From Gammaproteobacteria bacterium (GTDB lineage: Bacteria > Pseudomonadota > Gammaproteobacteria > Pseudomonadales > Azotimanducaceae): a DNA stretch of 57,631 nt. The notes beneath the pieces are model-generated. The model was not told where the DNA came from. It did no database searches and saw only the letters and a program-made list of their open reading frames with translations. The position numbers were made by a program, and so were the translations under genes. Location: positions 1 to 57,631 of the forward strand of contig JAPOXO010000072.1 in the NCBI GenBank assembly GCA_026707045.1, given 5' to 3'. Below are positions 17,417-25,275 of this stretch, piece after piece (position 1 is the first letter of the stretch; each line of letters starts with the position of its first letter).

Positions 17417-18754
17417 TCAGTGCGAAAAGCGCGAATGCAGCTGTTCCAGCAATCCCGTATGAACTTGTCCAAGTATGAAAGGCTCACTTCCGAGAACATA
17501 TTGAAGAAGGTCCGAGTTGGTGGAGACTCCTTCGACCTCGAAGGCTTTGAGTGCAATGGAAGTTCGGGCGATTGCCTGTTCTCGACTAGTCCCTGTTCCA
17601 ATGATTTTAGCCAGCAATGGATCGTAGTAAGGAGTTATGTGGTTGCCAGCGCGATAGCCGGCTTCGATTCGGACTCCGTCAAAGGAAACTGGTCGAAACA
17701 CATTGAGTTTTCCCGTTGACGGTAGCATGCGATTGGAATCTTCCGCATATAGCCGAGCTTCCACAGCGTGCCTGACCGGCACATTTGACCCCAAATCTAA
17801 AGAATCTAGTGATCCTCCCGCGGAAATTTGCATTTGGATTGCAACCAAATCGACGTCATAAGCTTCTTCGGTAACTCCATGTTCGACTTGAAGCCTCGTG
17901 TTCATTTCGAGAAATCCAAACTTGCCTTCGGCATAAAGACACTCAACCGTTCCAACACTATCGTAGGTTCGAATTGCTTCGGTCAATTTTGGCTCGATGG
18001 TTGCCGATTGTTCGTCGAGGTCTCCTGGTACGGGTGTTTCTTCTATCAGTTTTTGATGACGGCGTTGAATTGAACATTCTCTAGCACCGAGAATTGCACA
18101 ATTGGACCCATCAGCAACGGCTTGAAACTCTATGTGTCGGGGCTGAGACAGGTATTTTTCCGCATAGAGCGAGTCGTCGGCAAAACCGGATTGTGCAAGC
18201 GTTTGCGCTTGCTTGAGTTTAGTTGGGATTTCTTTCTCGTAATGTACAACAAACATGCCGATTCCGCCTCCGCCCGCTGCGGGCTTAAGAACAATCGGAA
18301 GTCCGGCTTGTTCTACAAATTCTCGGACACATTGCTCATCTCGTATCAGCCCGCTTCCTTCATGCACAGGAATGCCAAGTTTTCTCATTGAATCTCGCGC
18401 TTCGGTCTTGGTACTCATTCGTCTGATCCACTCGGGCGAAGGGCCAATGAAAGTGAGGCCTGCCTCTTTTACAGCAATTGAAAACGAGTGCGATTCTGCG
18501 AGAAATCCGTAACCAGGGTGAATTGCATCTGCACCACAATCGTTGGCTGCTTGAAGGATTTGTTCAGTATTGAGATATGTGTCTTTCACTCGATAGCCCG
18601 GCAGTCGCACCGCACCGTCGGCTTCTTCAACTGCGGGAGTCTGGGCGTCAAGGTCCGAGTGGCAAACAACGCTCTCAATTCGGAGTCTTCTGCACGCTCG
18701 CGCGATTCGGCGCGCAATTACGCCTCTATTTGCAATCAGTACACGTTTAAACAT
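17417..18754 (-). CDS. Biotin carboxylase subunit of acyl-CoA carboxylase
   Basis: A 445-residue ATP-grasp enzyme that carboxylates biotin with bicarbonate and ATP. Seen are the N-terminal FKRVLIANRGVIARRIARAC, the HPGYGFLAE loop, the glycine-rich ATP lid KPAAGGGGIGM, the EKYL and ECSIQRRHQKLIEE segments, and the active-site FLEMNTRLQVEHGVTE. The usual wording of the last motif is NTRLQVEHPVTE, so proline is replaced by glycine. It starts the carboxylase cluster, 36 bp after the Nmad3-like gene. Confidence 0.93.
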   Translation of the reverse strand: MFKRVLIANRGVIARRIARACRRLRIESVVCHSDLDAQTPAVEEADGAVRLPGYRVKDTYLNTEQILQAANDCGADAIHPGYGFLAESHSFSIAVKEAGLTFIGPSPEWIRRMSTKTEARDSMRKLGIPVHEGSGLIRDEQCVREFVEQAGLPIVLKPAAGGGGIGMFVVHYEKEIPTKLKQAQTLAQSGFADDSLYAEKYLSQPRHIEFQAVADGSNCAILGARECSIQRRHQKLIEETPVPGDLDEQSATIEPKLTEAIRTYDSVGTVECLYAEGKFGFLEMNTRLQVEHGVTEEAYDVDLVAIQMQISAGGSLDSLDLGSNVPVRHAVEARLYAEDSNRMLPSTGKLNVFRPVSFDGVRIEAGYRAGNHITPYYDPLLAKIIGTGTSREQAIARTSIALKAFEVEGVSTNSDLLQYVLGSEPFILGQVHTGLLEQLHSRFSH

Positions 18755-18789
18755 CTGTCAGCGTTTAGAAATAGGAAGGAACTAGTGCT

Positions 18790-19524
18790 TTAGGTTCCTT
18801 CAATCAGGTCGATTATTGAGTCCAACCAACGAAGGGCCTCCGGTCGGTTTGATATATCAGTGACAAATTCTTGACCACGACCCACTGTTTGCAGAGTGTG
18901 GTTTCCATACCACAGTTCTTTCTTGCCGTGAAACGACAGACCTGCGTCCTTGAGCCAGGTTGGAACTTTCCACATACTGAGATTCTCACCAGCCTTCGAT
19001 AGCTTTAGCTCGTCAGGTGATGTCCGGGCTTTGTTGCCTTTGCCGGAGTACAAGGTGTTGTTCGCATTCCAGTTGCCTAGAGTATGTGGGTGTCGATGTC
19101 GCAATCCTCTCAACGGACCATGAAAGACCGGATTTGAATCCAAATAGGTGATGCTTTCGACTTCGAGATATGCATAGATTCGATGGTGGCGCTCGCTGCC
19201 GTCGAATTCGCCAAACAAGCCAAAGAACAGAAACACATCTCCCAATCCAACCTTTTGGTTCTGAAGATGAGATTGCGCCGGCCCTGTCTGACCAAAGTAG
19301 CACCTGCCCCCTTCAAACATTGGGTCGTTGTGGCAAAGAGAATCTCCTGAAATTCTTCCCTTGGTCATGTGTTCCACGACCTGTCCCAAGTCAAGATCAG
19401 CGTAGGTTGTCTCTGATCGGTCTTTTGCTGGAATTGGTAGGCTAAAGGGTTGTCCCAAAATGATGGGAGATGGCGCTCCGCCAGCGGAGCTGTCGAATCC
19501 CTTGCGGCTGAATACGACTCTCAT
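18790..19524 (-). CDS. Nmad3-like putative nucleotide modification protein
   Basis: A 244-residue protein starting MRVVFSRKGFDSSAGGAPSP, which matches from memory the N-terminus of the Nmad3 family (nucleotide modification associated domain 3). Other conserved-looking parts are CHNDPMFEG, YFGQTGPAQSHL, GDVFLFFG and WLDSIIDL near the end. The family was predicted to act in DNA base hypermodification, mainly from phage contexts, and its activity is not established. Here it sits between metabolic genes in a bacterial transcription unit, which is odd. Confidence 0.75.
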   Translation of the reverse strand: MRVVFSRKGFDSSAGGAPSPIILGQPFSLPIPAKDRSETTYADLDLGQVVEHMTKGRISGDSLCHNDPMFEGGRCYFGQTGPAQSHLQNQKVGLGDVFLFFGLFGEFDGSERHHRIYAYLEVESITYLDSNPVFHGPLRGLRHRHPHTLGNWNANNTLYSGKGNKARTSPDELKLSKAGENLSMWKVPTWLKDAGLSFHGKKELWYGNHTLQTVGRGQEFVTDISNRPEALRWLDSIIDLIEGT

Positions 19525-19596
19525 TTCACCAATGTCACCAAGGTGTCTTGGCTAAGAAGAATTGGATTTTTGATTGATGAGTCAACATAGCGCTGT

Positions 19597-19956
19597 TCAA
19601 GAAGATTCGAATAAACGCATGTACTCCTGCCAAGCTCGAAGAATTCCTTGATAGTCACGAACTACGTCTCCTGTCGTCTGCGTTCCCGAAGTGCATGCGG
19701 CTTCGACGTGAGAAGTAATTTCTTTCACGATCTCTAATGGGAATCTGGTTTCAAACATGTCCAAAACCGCTCCGCCCTTGTGATCCTCTGGCTTTTCAAG
19801 TGGCATCGTAGCCAAGATCTCATCGATTCGTAGCTTTGTTTCGTTGTTGCAGACGGCTGAAGTCTGTTGAAGCAGCCAACGCGAAAGTACATTGGGCTGA
19901 TCGCAAACTTTCTTATATGTGGACCAGTCCACGGGTCCGCTAGAGCCTTGGCTCAA
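19597..19956 (-). CDS. Hypothetical protein, 119 residues
   Basis: Soluble, mostly helical-looking protein with a C-terminal segment DYQGILRAWQEYMRLFESS. The frame opens with TTG immediately after the purC stop, so translation may be coupled to purC; no in-frame ATG lies near the start. No signal peptide or known motif is recognised. It follows purC and precedes the Nmad3-like gene on the same strand. Confidence 0.6.
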   Translation of the reverse strand: MSQGSSGPVDWSTYKKVCDQPNVLSRWLLQQTSAVCNNETKLRIDEILATMPLEKPEDHKGGAVLDMFETRFPLEIVKEITSHVEAACTSGTQTTGDVVRDYQGILRAWQEYMRLFESS

Positions 19957-20889
19957 TTACGCGGGCAGCGTCAGCGACGAACCGGTAAGAAGCTCATAGG
20001 CTTCCATGTAGCGACTAGAAGCCGCCTCGACGACATCATCGGGAAGCTCGGGTCCCGGTGGTGTCTTGTCCCATTGGCCTGCCGCTACCTCTGTTTCGAG
20101 GTAGTTGCGGGCGATCTGCTTGTCAAAACTATTCTGTTCCCGACCGGGCTCCCATTCTTCTGCAGGCCAGAACCGAGAGCTGTCAGGCGTGAAAATCTCG
20201 TCGATCAGTAGAGGCTGATCTTCACCATCGAGGACGCCAAACTCAAACTTGGTGTCGGCAAGAATGATTCCGCAATTCAGCGCGTGCTCGCTAGCTGCGC
20301 AGTAGAGGTCAAGTGTTGTATCTCGCAACCAGGACATGGTCTCCAGACCAACGATCTCTACTCCTTCTTCAAAGCTTATGTTCTCGTCGTGAAGGCCAGC
20401 TTCAGCTTTCGTTGATGGCGTGAATAATGGTTCGCTCAATCTGTCGCTGTTCTTCAATCCAGCTGGTAGTTCAATTCCGCACACTCTTCCGGATCTCATG
20501 TAGTCTTTGTAGCCACTGCCAGTGATGTATCCGCGGACGATGCATTCAACGGGCAAAACTGAAGTGCGGCGACATAACATGATTCGACCTTCAATTTGTT
20601 CTCTTTCTTCATCCGTCAATCCAGGCACGTCGGCAACATCGGTACTAATTAGGTGGTGTTTGACCTTGTCGGCGAAGTAGTCGAACCAAAATCGCGATAT
20701 TTGCGTGAGAACGACTCCTTTGCCCGGTAGTCCATTGCCAAGTACAACGTCAAATGCGCTTATACGATCAGTGGCAACAATTAGCAGTCCAGATCCTCCA
20801 TTGTCCAGGGTGACGTCATAGAGGTCTCGGACCTTTCCCTGTCGTTTGTTAGGAAGTGTTAGATTGGTCTCAGTTACTGTTTTTGGCAT
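19957..20889 (-). CDS. purC: SAICAR synthase PurC
   Basis: Phosphoribosylaminoimidazole-succinocarboxamide synthase, the aspartate-adding step of purine synthesis. It is 310 residues, the longer form of the family. The N-terminus has GKVRDLYDV and ATDRISAFDVVL. The middle part has VECIVRGYITGSGYKDY with the aspartate-binding region, and the C-terminal half has LADTKFEFG and LIDEIFTPDSSRFW. It is downstream of an SDR gene by 8 bp. Confidence 0.97.
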   Translation of the reverse strand: MPKTVTETNLTLPNKRQGKVRDLYDVTLDNGGSGLLIVATDRISAFDVVLGNGLPGKGVVLTQISRFWFDYFADKVKHHLISTDVADVPGLTDEEREQIEGRIMLCRRTSVLPVECIVRGYITGSGYKDYMRSGRVCGIELPAGLKNSDRLSEPLFTPSTKAEAGLHDENISFEEGVEIVGLETMSWLRDTTLDLYCAASEHALNCGIILADTKFEFGVLDGEDQPLLIDEIFTPDSSRFWPAEEWEPGREQNSFDKQIARNYLETEVAAGQWDKTPPGPELPDDVVEAASSRYMEAYELLTGSSLTLPA

Positions 20890-20897
20890 GGTTAAAG

Positions 20898-21686
20898 TTA
20901 AGCGGTGTTTCCACCGTCCACAGTGTACACAGCACCTGTTACAAATGAAGATTCGTCACTCGCCAAGAACATCATCACTTGGGCAACTTCATTGGGTTCG
21001 GCATAGCGCTGTAGGGGAATTGTCGCTGTGATGCGATGTTTTGCGGCTTCTTGGTCGTGAGGGATCATTCCTTGCTCTAGGCTGCGCATCATGCGCGTCT
21101 CCACAGGTGAGGGATTGACGGAGTTGACTCTGATGCCGGCTGATGCGAATTCCTTCGCGGCGGACCGCATGAGTCCGATTACTGCGTGCTTGCTTGTGCA
21201 ATACGCACTTAATCCCATACCGCCCCTTAGTCCAGCTACGCTTGAGGTCACTACGATGCTGCCGCCGCCTCGTTCCATCATGCTAGGAACTACCGACCGA
21301 ATTCCATTCCACACGCCTTTTACATTGACCGCCATTACGTGGTCAAACATTGCGTCGTCGTAGTCCAAGAGAGGCTTCACATGACCTTCAATTCCCGCGT
21401 TGGCGATCAAGATATCGACACCTCCGTAGCGTTCGTTGGCAGCATCCACCATGCCCGAATTGCCTTCCAGCGTAGAGACATCGGCGACGTAGTGGCTTGA
21501 GCGGCTGTTGCCACCCGAACTTACATGCTTTTTGAGATCGGATTCATTGAGATCAACCGCGAGGACATTGCAGGCGTTGCGTGTGAACAAGTCAGTGACG
21601 GATCTGCCGATTCCACCAGCTGCTCCGGTAACAATTGCAGTCTTGCCGAGAAGTCGATTCCCTGTTTGTTCTTGGCGCATATTCAT
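20898..21686 (-). CDS. Short-chain dehydrogenase/reductase (SDR)
   Basis: Classical SDR of about 262 residues: cofactor motif GAAGGIG near the N-terminus, NAGIEG, the catalytic serine in VVTSSVAGLRGG, and YCTSK with the catalytic Tyr and Lys. The C-terminus ends SFVTGAVYTVDGGNTA. An acidic residue after the second strand (AVDLNES) suggests NAD preference. The ATG at 21686 is preferred; the frame extends 16 codons further into the neighbouring gene. The substrate is unknown. Confidence 0.88.
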   Translation of the reverse strand: MNMRQEQTGNRLLGKTAIVTGAAGGIGRSVTDLFTRNACNVLAVDLNESDLKKHVSSGGNSRSSHYVADVSTLEGNSGMVDAANERYGGVDILIANAGIEGHVKPLLDYDDAMFDHVMAVNVKGVWNGIRSVVPSMMERGGGSIVVTSSVAGLRGGMGLSAYCTSKHAVIGLMRSAAKEFASAGIRVNSVNPSPVETRMMRSLEQGMIPHDQEAAKHRITATIPLQRYAEPNEVAQVMMFLASDESSFVTGAVYTVDGGNTA

Positions 21687-21711
21687 TGAAATGAAGAGTT
21701 CGAATGTACCT

Positions 21712-22938
21712 CTAAGTCTTAAGTGCCACGTCAAAATCCTCGATTAAATCGTCGCAATCTTCGATCCCCACGGACACTCGAATGAGCGAATCGGCAATGC
21801 CCATGCTGGCTCTGCGTTCTGCTCCCATCTCGTGGTAGATAGTGTGTGCGACCGGTATCGCAAGGGTACGGTTGTCACCGAGATTGGTGGAGCTGATCAC
21901 CAGCTTTAATCGATTCAATAGCTGAAATGGATCGATTTCGTCCACCAACTCGAAAGACAGCAACGCTCCCGGTTTACTGAATCTCAACTTCGCTCTTTCG
22001 TGTTCCGGGTGGTCGGAGAGACCGGGGTAGTAGACACGAACAACGCGTGGATGCGCGTGTAGAAAATCCGCCAGTCTTTGGGCGGTTGTGCACTGACGTT
22101 GCATCCTTAGCGCGAGAGTCTCAGATCCGGTCGCAATATGGAAAGCAGCTTCAGGAGTAAGTGTGGCTCCAAAGTCTCGCAATCCCTTCTTGCGAATTTG
22201 GGTCAGCCCCCATCGATTGGAGTTGTCTTTCTTATATTCGTCGTAAATGTTGGGGAATCCAACCCAATCGAAATTTCCAGTCTCCGTGATGGCTCCACCC
22301 AGGGCATGCCCGTGTCCGCTTATGTACTTTGTCAGACTGTTTACGACGAGACTGGCGTTTGAGTCGATCGGTTGATACAAGAATGGTGAAGTCATCGTGT
22401 TGTCCACCACATAGACCAGTCCTCGTGCTGCACACAGTTTTCCGATCTGGTCCAAATCGGAAACCTGGGTGCGCGGATTTGCGATAGTTTCAACGAAGAC
22501 CAAGCGGGTGTTTTCTTGTATTGCGCTCTCAACATTGGAGACATCAGTCGCGTCGACGAACGTCAAGTCGATACCAATGGTCGAGAAACTTTTGAAAAGA
22601 CTATCTGTATTCCCAAACAGAAATGAGCTTGAGACTACGTGGTCTCCTTTGCGCAACAATGCAAACAGAGCAGAGCCAATTGCTGCCATGCCCGTCGCGA
22701 AACATACGGTGTCAATACCGCGCTCCATTTTCGTAATCTTGGACTCGAGTGCGGTAACCGTGGGGTTTACCTGACGGCTGTAGGCATAGCCTTTCTGCTT
22801 TGCCTGAAATACGTCGACGAGATCCTGTACATCGTCGAACCCGAACGCTACATTTGCGTGAATCGGTTTGTGCAGCGAGCCATGTTCGATCGGTTCTTGC
22901 CGATCTGAATGGATGATTTGAGTGGTGAATCCTGGCAT
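21712..22938 (-). CDS. Cys/Met metabolism PLP enzyme, MetZ/MetB-like
   Basis: A 408-residue enzyme of the cystathionine gamma-synthase family. Features: YAYSRQVNPTVTALE at the active site, CFATGMAAIGSALFALL, VFVETIANPRTQVSDL, and the PLP lysine near residue 204 in NSLTKYISGHGHALGG. O-succinylhomoserine sulfhydrylase (MetZ), cystathionine gamma-synthase or a lyase are all possible from sequence alone. A methionine link is plausible given metR about 8 kb away, but there is no direct proof. Confidence 0.85.
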   Translation of the reverse strand: MPGFTTQIIHSDRQEPIEHGSLHKPIHANVAFGFDDVQDLVDVFQAKQKGYAYSRQVNPTVTALESKITKMERGIDTVCFATGMAAIGSALFALLRKGDHVVSSSFLFGNTDSLFKSFSTIGIDLTFVDATDVSNVESAIQENTRLVFVETIANPRTQVSDLDQIGKLCAARGLVYVVDNTMTSPFLYQPIDSNASLVVNSLTKYISGHGHALGGAITETGNFDWVGFPNIYDEYKKDNSNRWGLTQIRKKGLRDFGATLTPEAAFHIATGSETLALRMQRQCTTAQRLADFLHAHPRVVRVYYPGLSDHPEHERAKLRFSKPGALLSFELVDEIDPFQLLNRLKLVISSTNLGDNRTLAIPVAHTIYHEMGAERRASMGIADSLIRVSVGIEDCDDLIEDFDVALKT

Positions 22939-23058
22939 GGTTTTGGCTTTTGGGAAGCGAGGCCGTCAAATCGAAACGACAAGTTTATAGAGATTTGGTG
23001 ATTTGCGAAGGATTTTGGTCGAGTTCTCGAGATGTTCCGCGGATTTGTTGTGGAAGTT

Positions 23059-23637
23059 CTAGCTGGAATCCTCGCTTTGAACGAACGGAAGATCCCATAG
23101 TTGGAAGACTCGCGAGAGAGCTGATAGTGCCAAAGAATGTCTTAGTGAACCATTGCGTATTTCCTGCTTTAGTTCGTCTGGGCCGTGGAGTTCCACTTGG
23201 ATTTCTTCGCCCTCTCCAGGAATTGGATCGCCAAGATGTTTCACATCGTGCGCGACAAAGTGATGGCACAAGTTGGGATGGAACGCCGGATTAGGTTCCA
23301 CTGCGCCGAGATACGACCATTTGCCGTTTCCATAACCCGTTTCTTCTCGAAGCTCTCGTTGCGCGGCTTTAAGAGGGCTTTCCCCATGATCGACCATGCC
23401 ACCCGCGGTTTCTAATGTGCAAGATTCAATTCCGAATCGATATTGACGCACCATTACGGATTTTCCTTCGGGAGTGATAGCCACGATGTTCACCCAATCC
23501 ACAGATTCCAGCACAAGCCGCTTTAGAACCTTTCCCGACCTGGGATGGCGGAGCCAATCGTGCCTGACCTTCAATATTGCAAGATCGTCGCCAATTTCGC
23601 TGGAGATTTTTGTCCATTTCAGGTTTTTGTCATTCAT
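23059..23637 (-). CDS. NUDIX hydrolase, ADP-ribose pyrophosphatase type
   Basis: A 192-residue NUDIX protein. The NUDIX box is complete (GGMVDHGES then AAQRELREETGYG). A conserved ETAG preceding the box and the YLGAVEPNPAFHPNL segment after it resemble the ADP-ribose/nucleoside-diphosphate-sugar pyrophosphatase group (NudF-like). The substrate is not provable. It lies upstream of the PLP gene on the same strand, about 120 bp apart, and next to the recombinase. Confidence 0.87.
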   Translation of the reverse strand: MNDKNLKWTKISSEIGDDLAILKVRHDWLRHPRSGKVLKRLVLESVDWVNIVAITPEGKSVMVRQYRFGIESCTLETAGGMVDHGESPLKAAQRELREETGYGNGKWSYLGAVEPNPAFHPNLCHHFVAHDVKHLGDPIPGEGEEIQVELHGPDELKQEIRNGSLRHSLALSALSRVFQLWDLPFVQSEDSS

Positions 23638-23689
23638 GCGTGGTTTGCACTGGTTGCTGGCGTGTCAAGGATGAAACACTGAAAAAGAG

Positions 23690-24265
23690 TCAATTTTTCT
23701 CGTTGTCCTCAGCAAGGCGAAGGTACCTCAATATGGTTGTCTTGGACACTGCGAAGGTTTGCGCAAGCTGTCGTAGTGAGGTTCCTTTTTGCCGCAACTG
23801 GACTAAACTTTTCTTTTGCTTACGGTTTAGTGCTTCTCGTCGTCCTAGGCGTTTGCCTCGTGCACGGGCTGCGGCGAGACCCTCGATGGTCCGCGCACGA
23901 ATCAGATCGCGTTCGTACTCGGCCAGAGCGGCGAAGATGCCGAAGATCAGCTTGCCATTTGGACTAGTGGTATCGAGCAGAGGATCTTGAAGCGAGCGCA
24001 TATGCGCCCCTTTGCCCTCTATTTCTCTGACAATGGAGAGTAGATCACGTAGGGAACGGGAAAGCCGGTCCAGTTTGACAACTACGACTGTGTCTCCTTT
24101 GCTGAGCTCTGTGAGCAGTTTCTCCAATTCAGGTCGCTTGCGGTTGGCACCTGAGTGTGCTTCTACAAGGATCCTGTCGCACCCCGCTTGACGGAGCAAC
24201 CTAACTTGGGAATCCGCGTTCTGTCTGGACGTCGACACTCGGGAGTAGCCGAAGGTCTTGTTCAA
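23690..24265 (-). CDS. Serine recombinase (resolvase/invertase, TnpR-like)
   Basis: A 191-residue site-specific recombinase. The N-terminal catalytic domain has FGYSRVSTSRQNADSQ with catalytic Ser11, then VVKLDRLSRSLRD and FAALAEYERDLIRART; the long E-helix follows. A C-terminal helix-turn-helix (SLRQLAQTFAVSKTTIL) ends the protein. The length and layout match Tn3-family resolvases and invertases. No transposase lies nearby, so it may be a solitary recombinase or the remnant of an element. It marks the left end of an accessory stretch. Confidence 0.92.
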   Translation of the reverse strand: MNKTFGYSRVSTSRQNADSQVRLLRQAGCDRILVEAHSGANRKRPELEKLLTELSKGDTVVVVKLDRLSRSLRDLLSIVREIEGKGAHMRSLQDPLLDTTSPNGKLIFGIFAALAEYERDLIRARTIEGLAAARARGKRLGRREALNRKQKKSLVQLRQKGTSLRQLAQTFAVSKTTILRYLRLAEDNEKN

Positions 24266-24286
24266 GGGGTAGGAAAGCGTGGCGCA

Positions 24287-24305
24287 GTGGAATATTGAAT
24301 TCTAC
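24287..24305. promoter_or_regulatory. Possible recombinase crossover site (res-like inverted repeat)
   Basis: An imperfect inverted repeat GTGGAAT-ATTGA-ATTCTAC lies 22 bp upstream of the recombinase start, where serine resolvases keep their res sites. A nearby 9-bp inverted repeat (24341-24349 with 24364-24372) adds structure. There is no experimental basis, and the match to known res sites is loose. Confidence 0.3.
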
Positions 24306-24500
24306 CCCGTTTTCCGAACACCTGGTAGTGAGGGTTGCGGGACGAAGGTCGGAGGCGTGGAAAACCTTCGTCTGGTTACCCCCTAGTATACACATCCGAG
24401 CGGCGATCCCATACTTTTTTGTAGAAATTTGTCCTGCGCCGTCAATGCCTAGCCTCTAGCTAGCTCGGACGAATTCCGTCTCAATCTCCTATTACTGAAT

Positions 24501-24528
24501 TTTTCCGATTTTGCGCAAAGTCGGAAAA
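24501..24528. repeat. 28-bp near-perfect palindrome
   Basis: TTTTCCGA (24501-24508) pairs with TCGGAAAA (24521-24528) around a self-complementary TTTGCGCAAA core; the single mismatch is a T/G wobble. No T-tract follows on either strand, so it is not a classical terminator. It could be an operator or recombination site. The rest of 24266-24665 contains no gene that I can support. Confidence 0.6.
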
Positions 24529-24665
24529 CGAAGGCTTTCCGCACCGTTGATTTAGAGCAATTCGAGAAGCCGGAGTTTGGAGTTGAAAGTTTCTGCTCTC
24601 ACCGCGAAATCTTGGGTGGTGTGAAGGAAAAAAAATTGGAATCGAAACCCTTGGGAGGGAATGAC

Positions 24666-25103
24666 ATGAATTGGATTAGAATTGTGATGGTGAGTTTGGC
24701 AGTAGGTTTTTTGATCCAGCCTGTCGCGGCGCATCATGGGCAGCCGGTTGACACGGACAAAGACGGCACCCCAAACATGGAGGACGTGTGTTGGGATCAG
24801 AAAAACCACTACCGTTGCTTGAAGAGAGCTGGACTATGGGAGTGGCCCGTCCGACTTGGCACGATGCAGAGTCCCCAAGCCAAATTCGAAAGCATAAGGA
24901 GGTGCATGGATCTCAGTGATTGGAAGAATACATTGGTGGCCAAGGCAACCTATTGGGTTGGAATTGCAGCAATAGCAGCGGGTGCTGGCGGAACAGGAGT
25001 CGGTCTCATTGGCGCAGGAATTGCTGTAGTTACCGCTGGAAGCTTTGCTTCTGCCGCTGAGAACGCCAGCGATGTATATGACCGCTTGTGTGATGGGAGG
25101 TAA
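24666..25103 (+). CDS. Secreted/membrane protein with glycine-zipper segment
   Basis: A protein of about 145 residues. An N-terminal signal peptide (MNWIRIVMVSLAVGFLIQPVAA) is followed by HHGQPVDTDKDGTPNMEDVC, which looks like a thrombospondin type-3 calcium-binding loop (DxDxDGxxxxxDxC). The C-terminal half has a glycine/alanine-rich hydrophobic stretch (IAAIAAGAGGTGVGLIGAG) like glycine-zipper or bacteriocin-type pore segments. The ATG at 24666 has GGGAGGG in front; an in-frame start 18 codons upstream would bury the signal peptide. Four to five cysteines are present. Function unknown. Confidence 0.65.
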   Translation: MNWIRIVMVSLAVGFLIQPVAAHHGQPVDTDKDGTPNMEDVCWDQKNHYRCLKRAGLWEWPVRLGTMQSPQAKFESIRRCMDLSDWKNTLVAKATYWVGIAAIAAGAGGTGVGLIGAGIAVVTAGSFASAAENASDVYDRLCDGR

Positions 25104-25109
25104 TTATCG

Positions 25110-25250
25110 ATGAGTGTCACCAGATGGCTTTTTGAGAAGCGCACCCCATGGAAAGGAGAAACTCTTCCACGGATTATTTTTCGCGTTACAGTGCTCTTAC
25201 TTTGCGTAGTTTTGCTGGCATATGTCGCCTATATCTATTTCTTGGCGTGA
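25110..25250 (+). CDS. 46-residue membrane protein
   Basis: A short ORF with an excellent ribosome-binding site (GGGAGG, formed by the end of the previous gene). The N-terminal half is polar and basic (MSVTRWLFEKRTPWKGETLP); the C-terminal half is one hydrophobic helix (FRVTVLLLCVVLLAYVAYIY). It follows the glycine-zipper gene by 6 bp, so the two are very likely co-translated. It might be an immunity- or chaperone-like partner, but that is only a guess. Confidence 0.65.
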   Translation: MSVTRWLFEKRTPWKGETLPRIIFRVTVLLLCVVLLAYVAYIYFLA

Positions 25251-25275
25251 TGGTCTTGCCAGACGCGAAATACTA

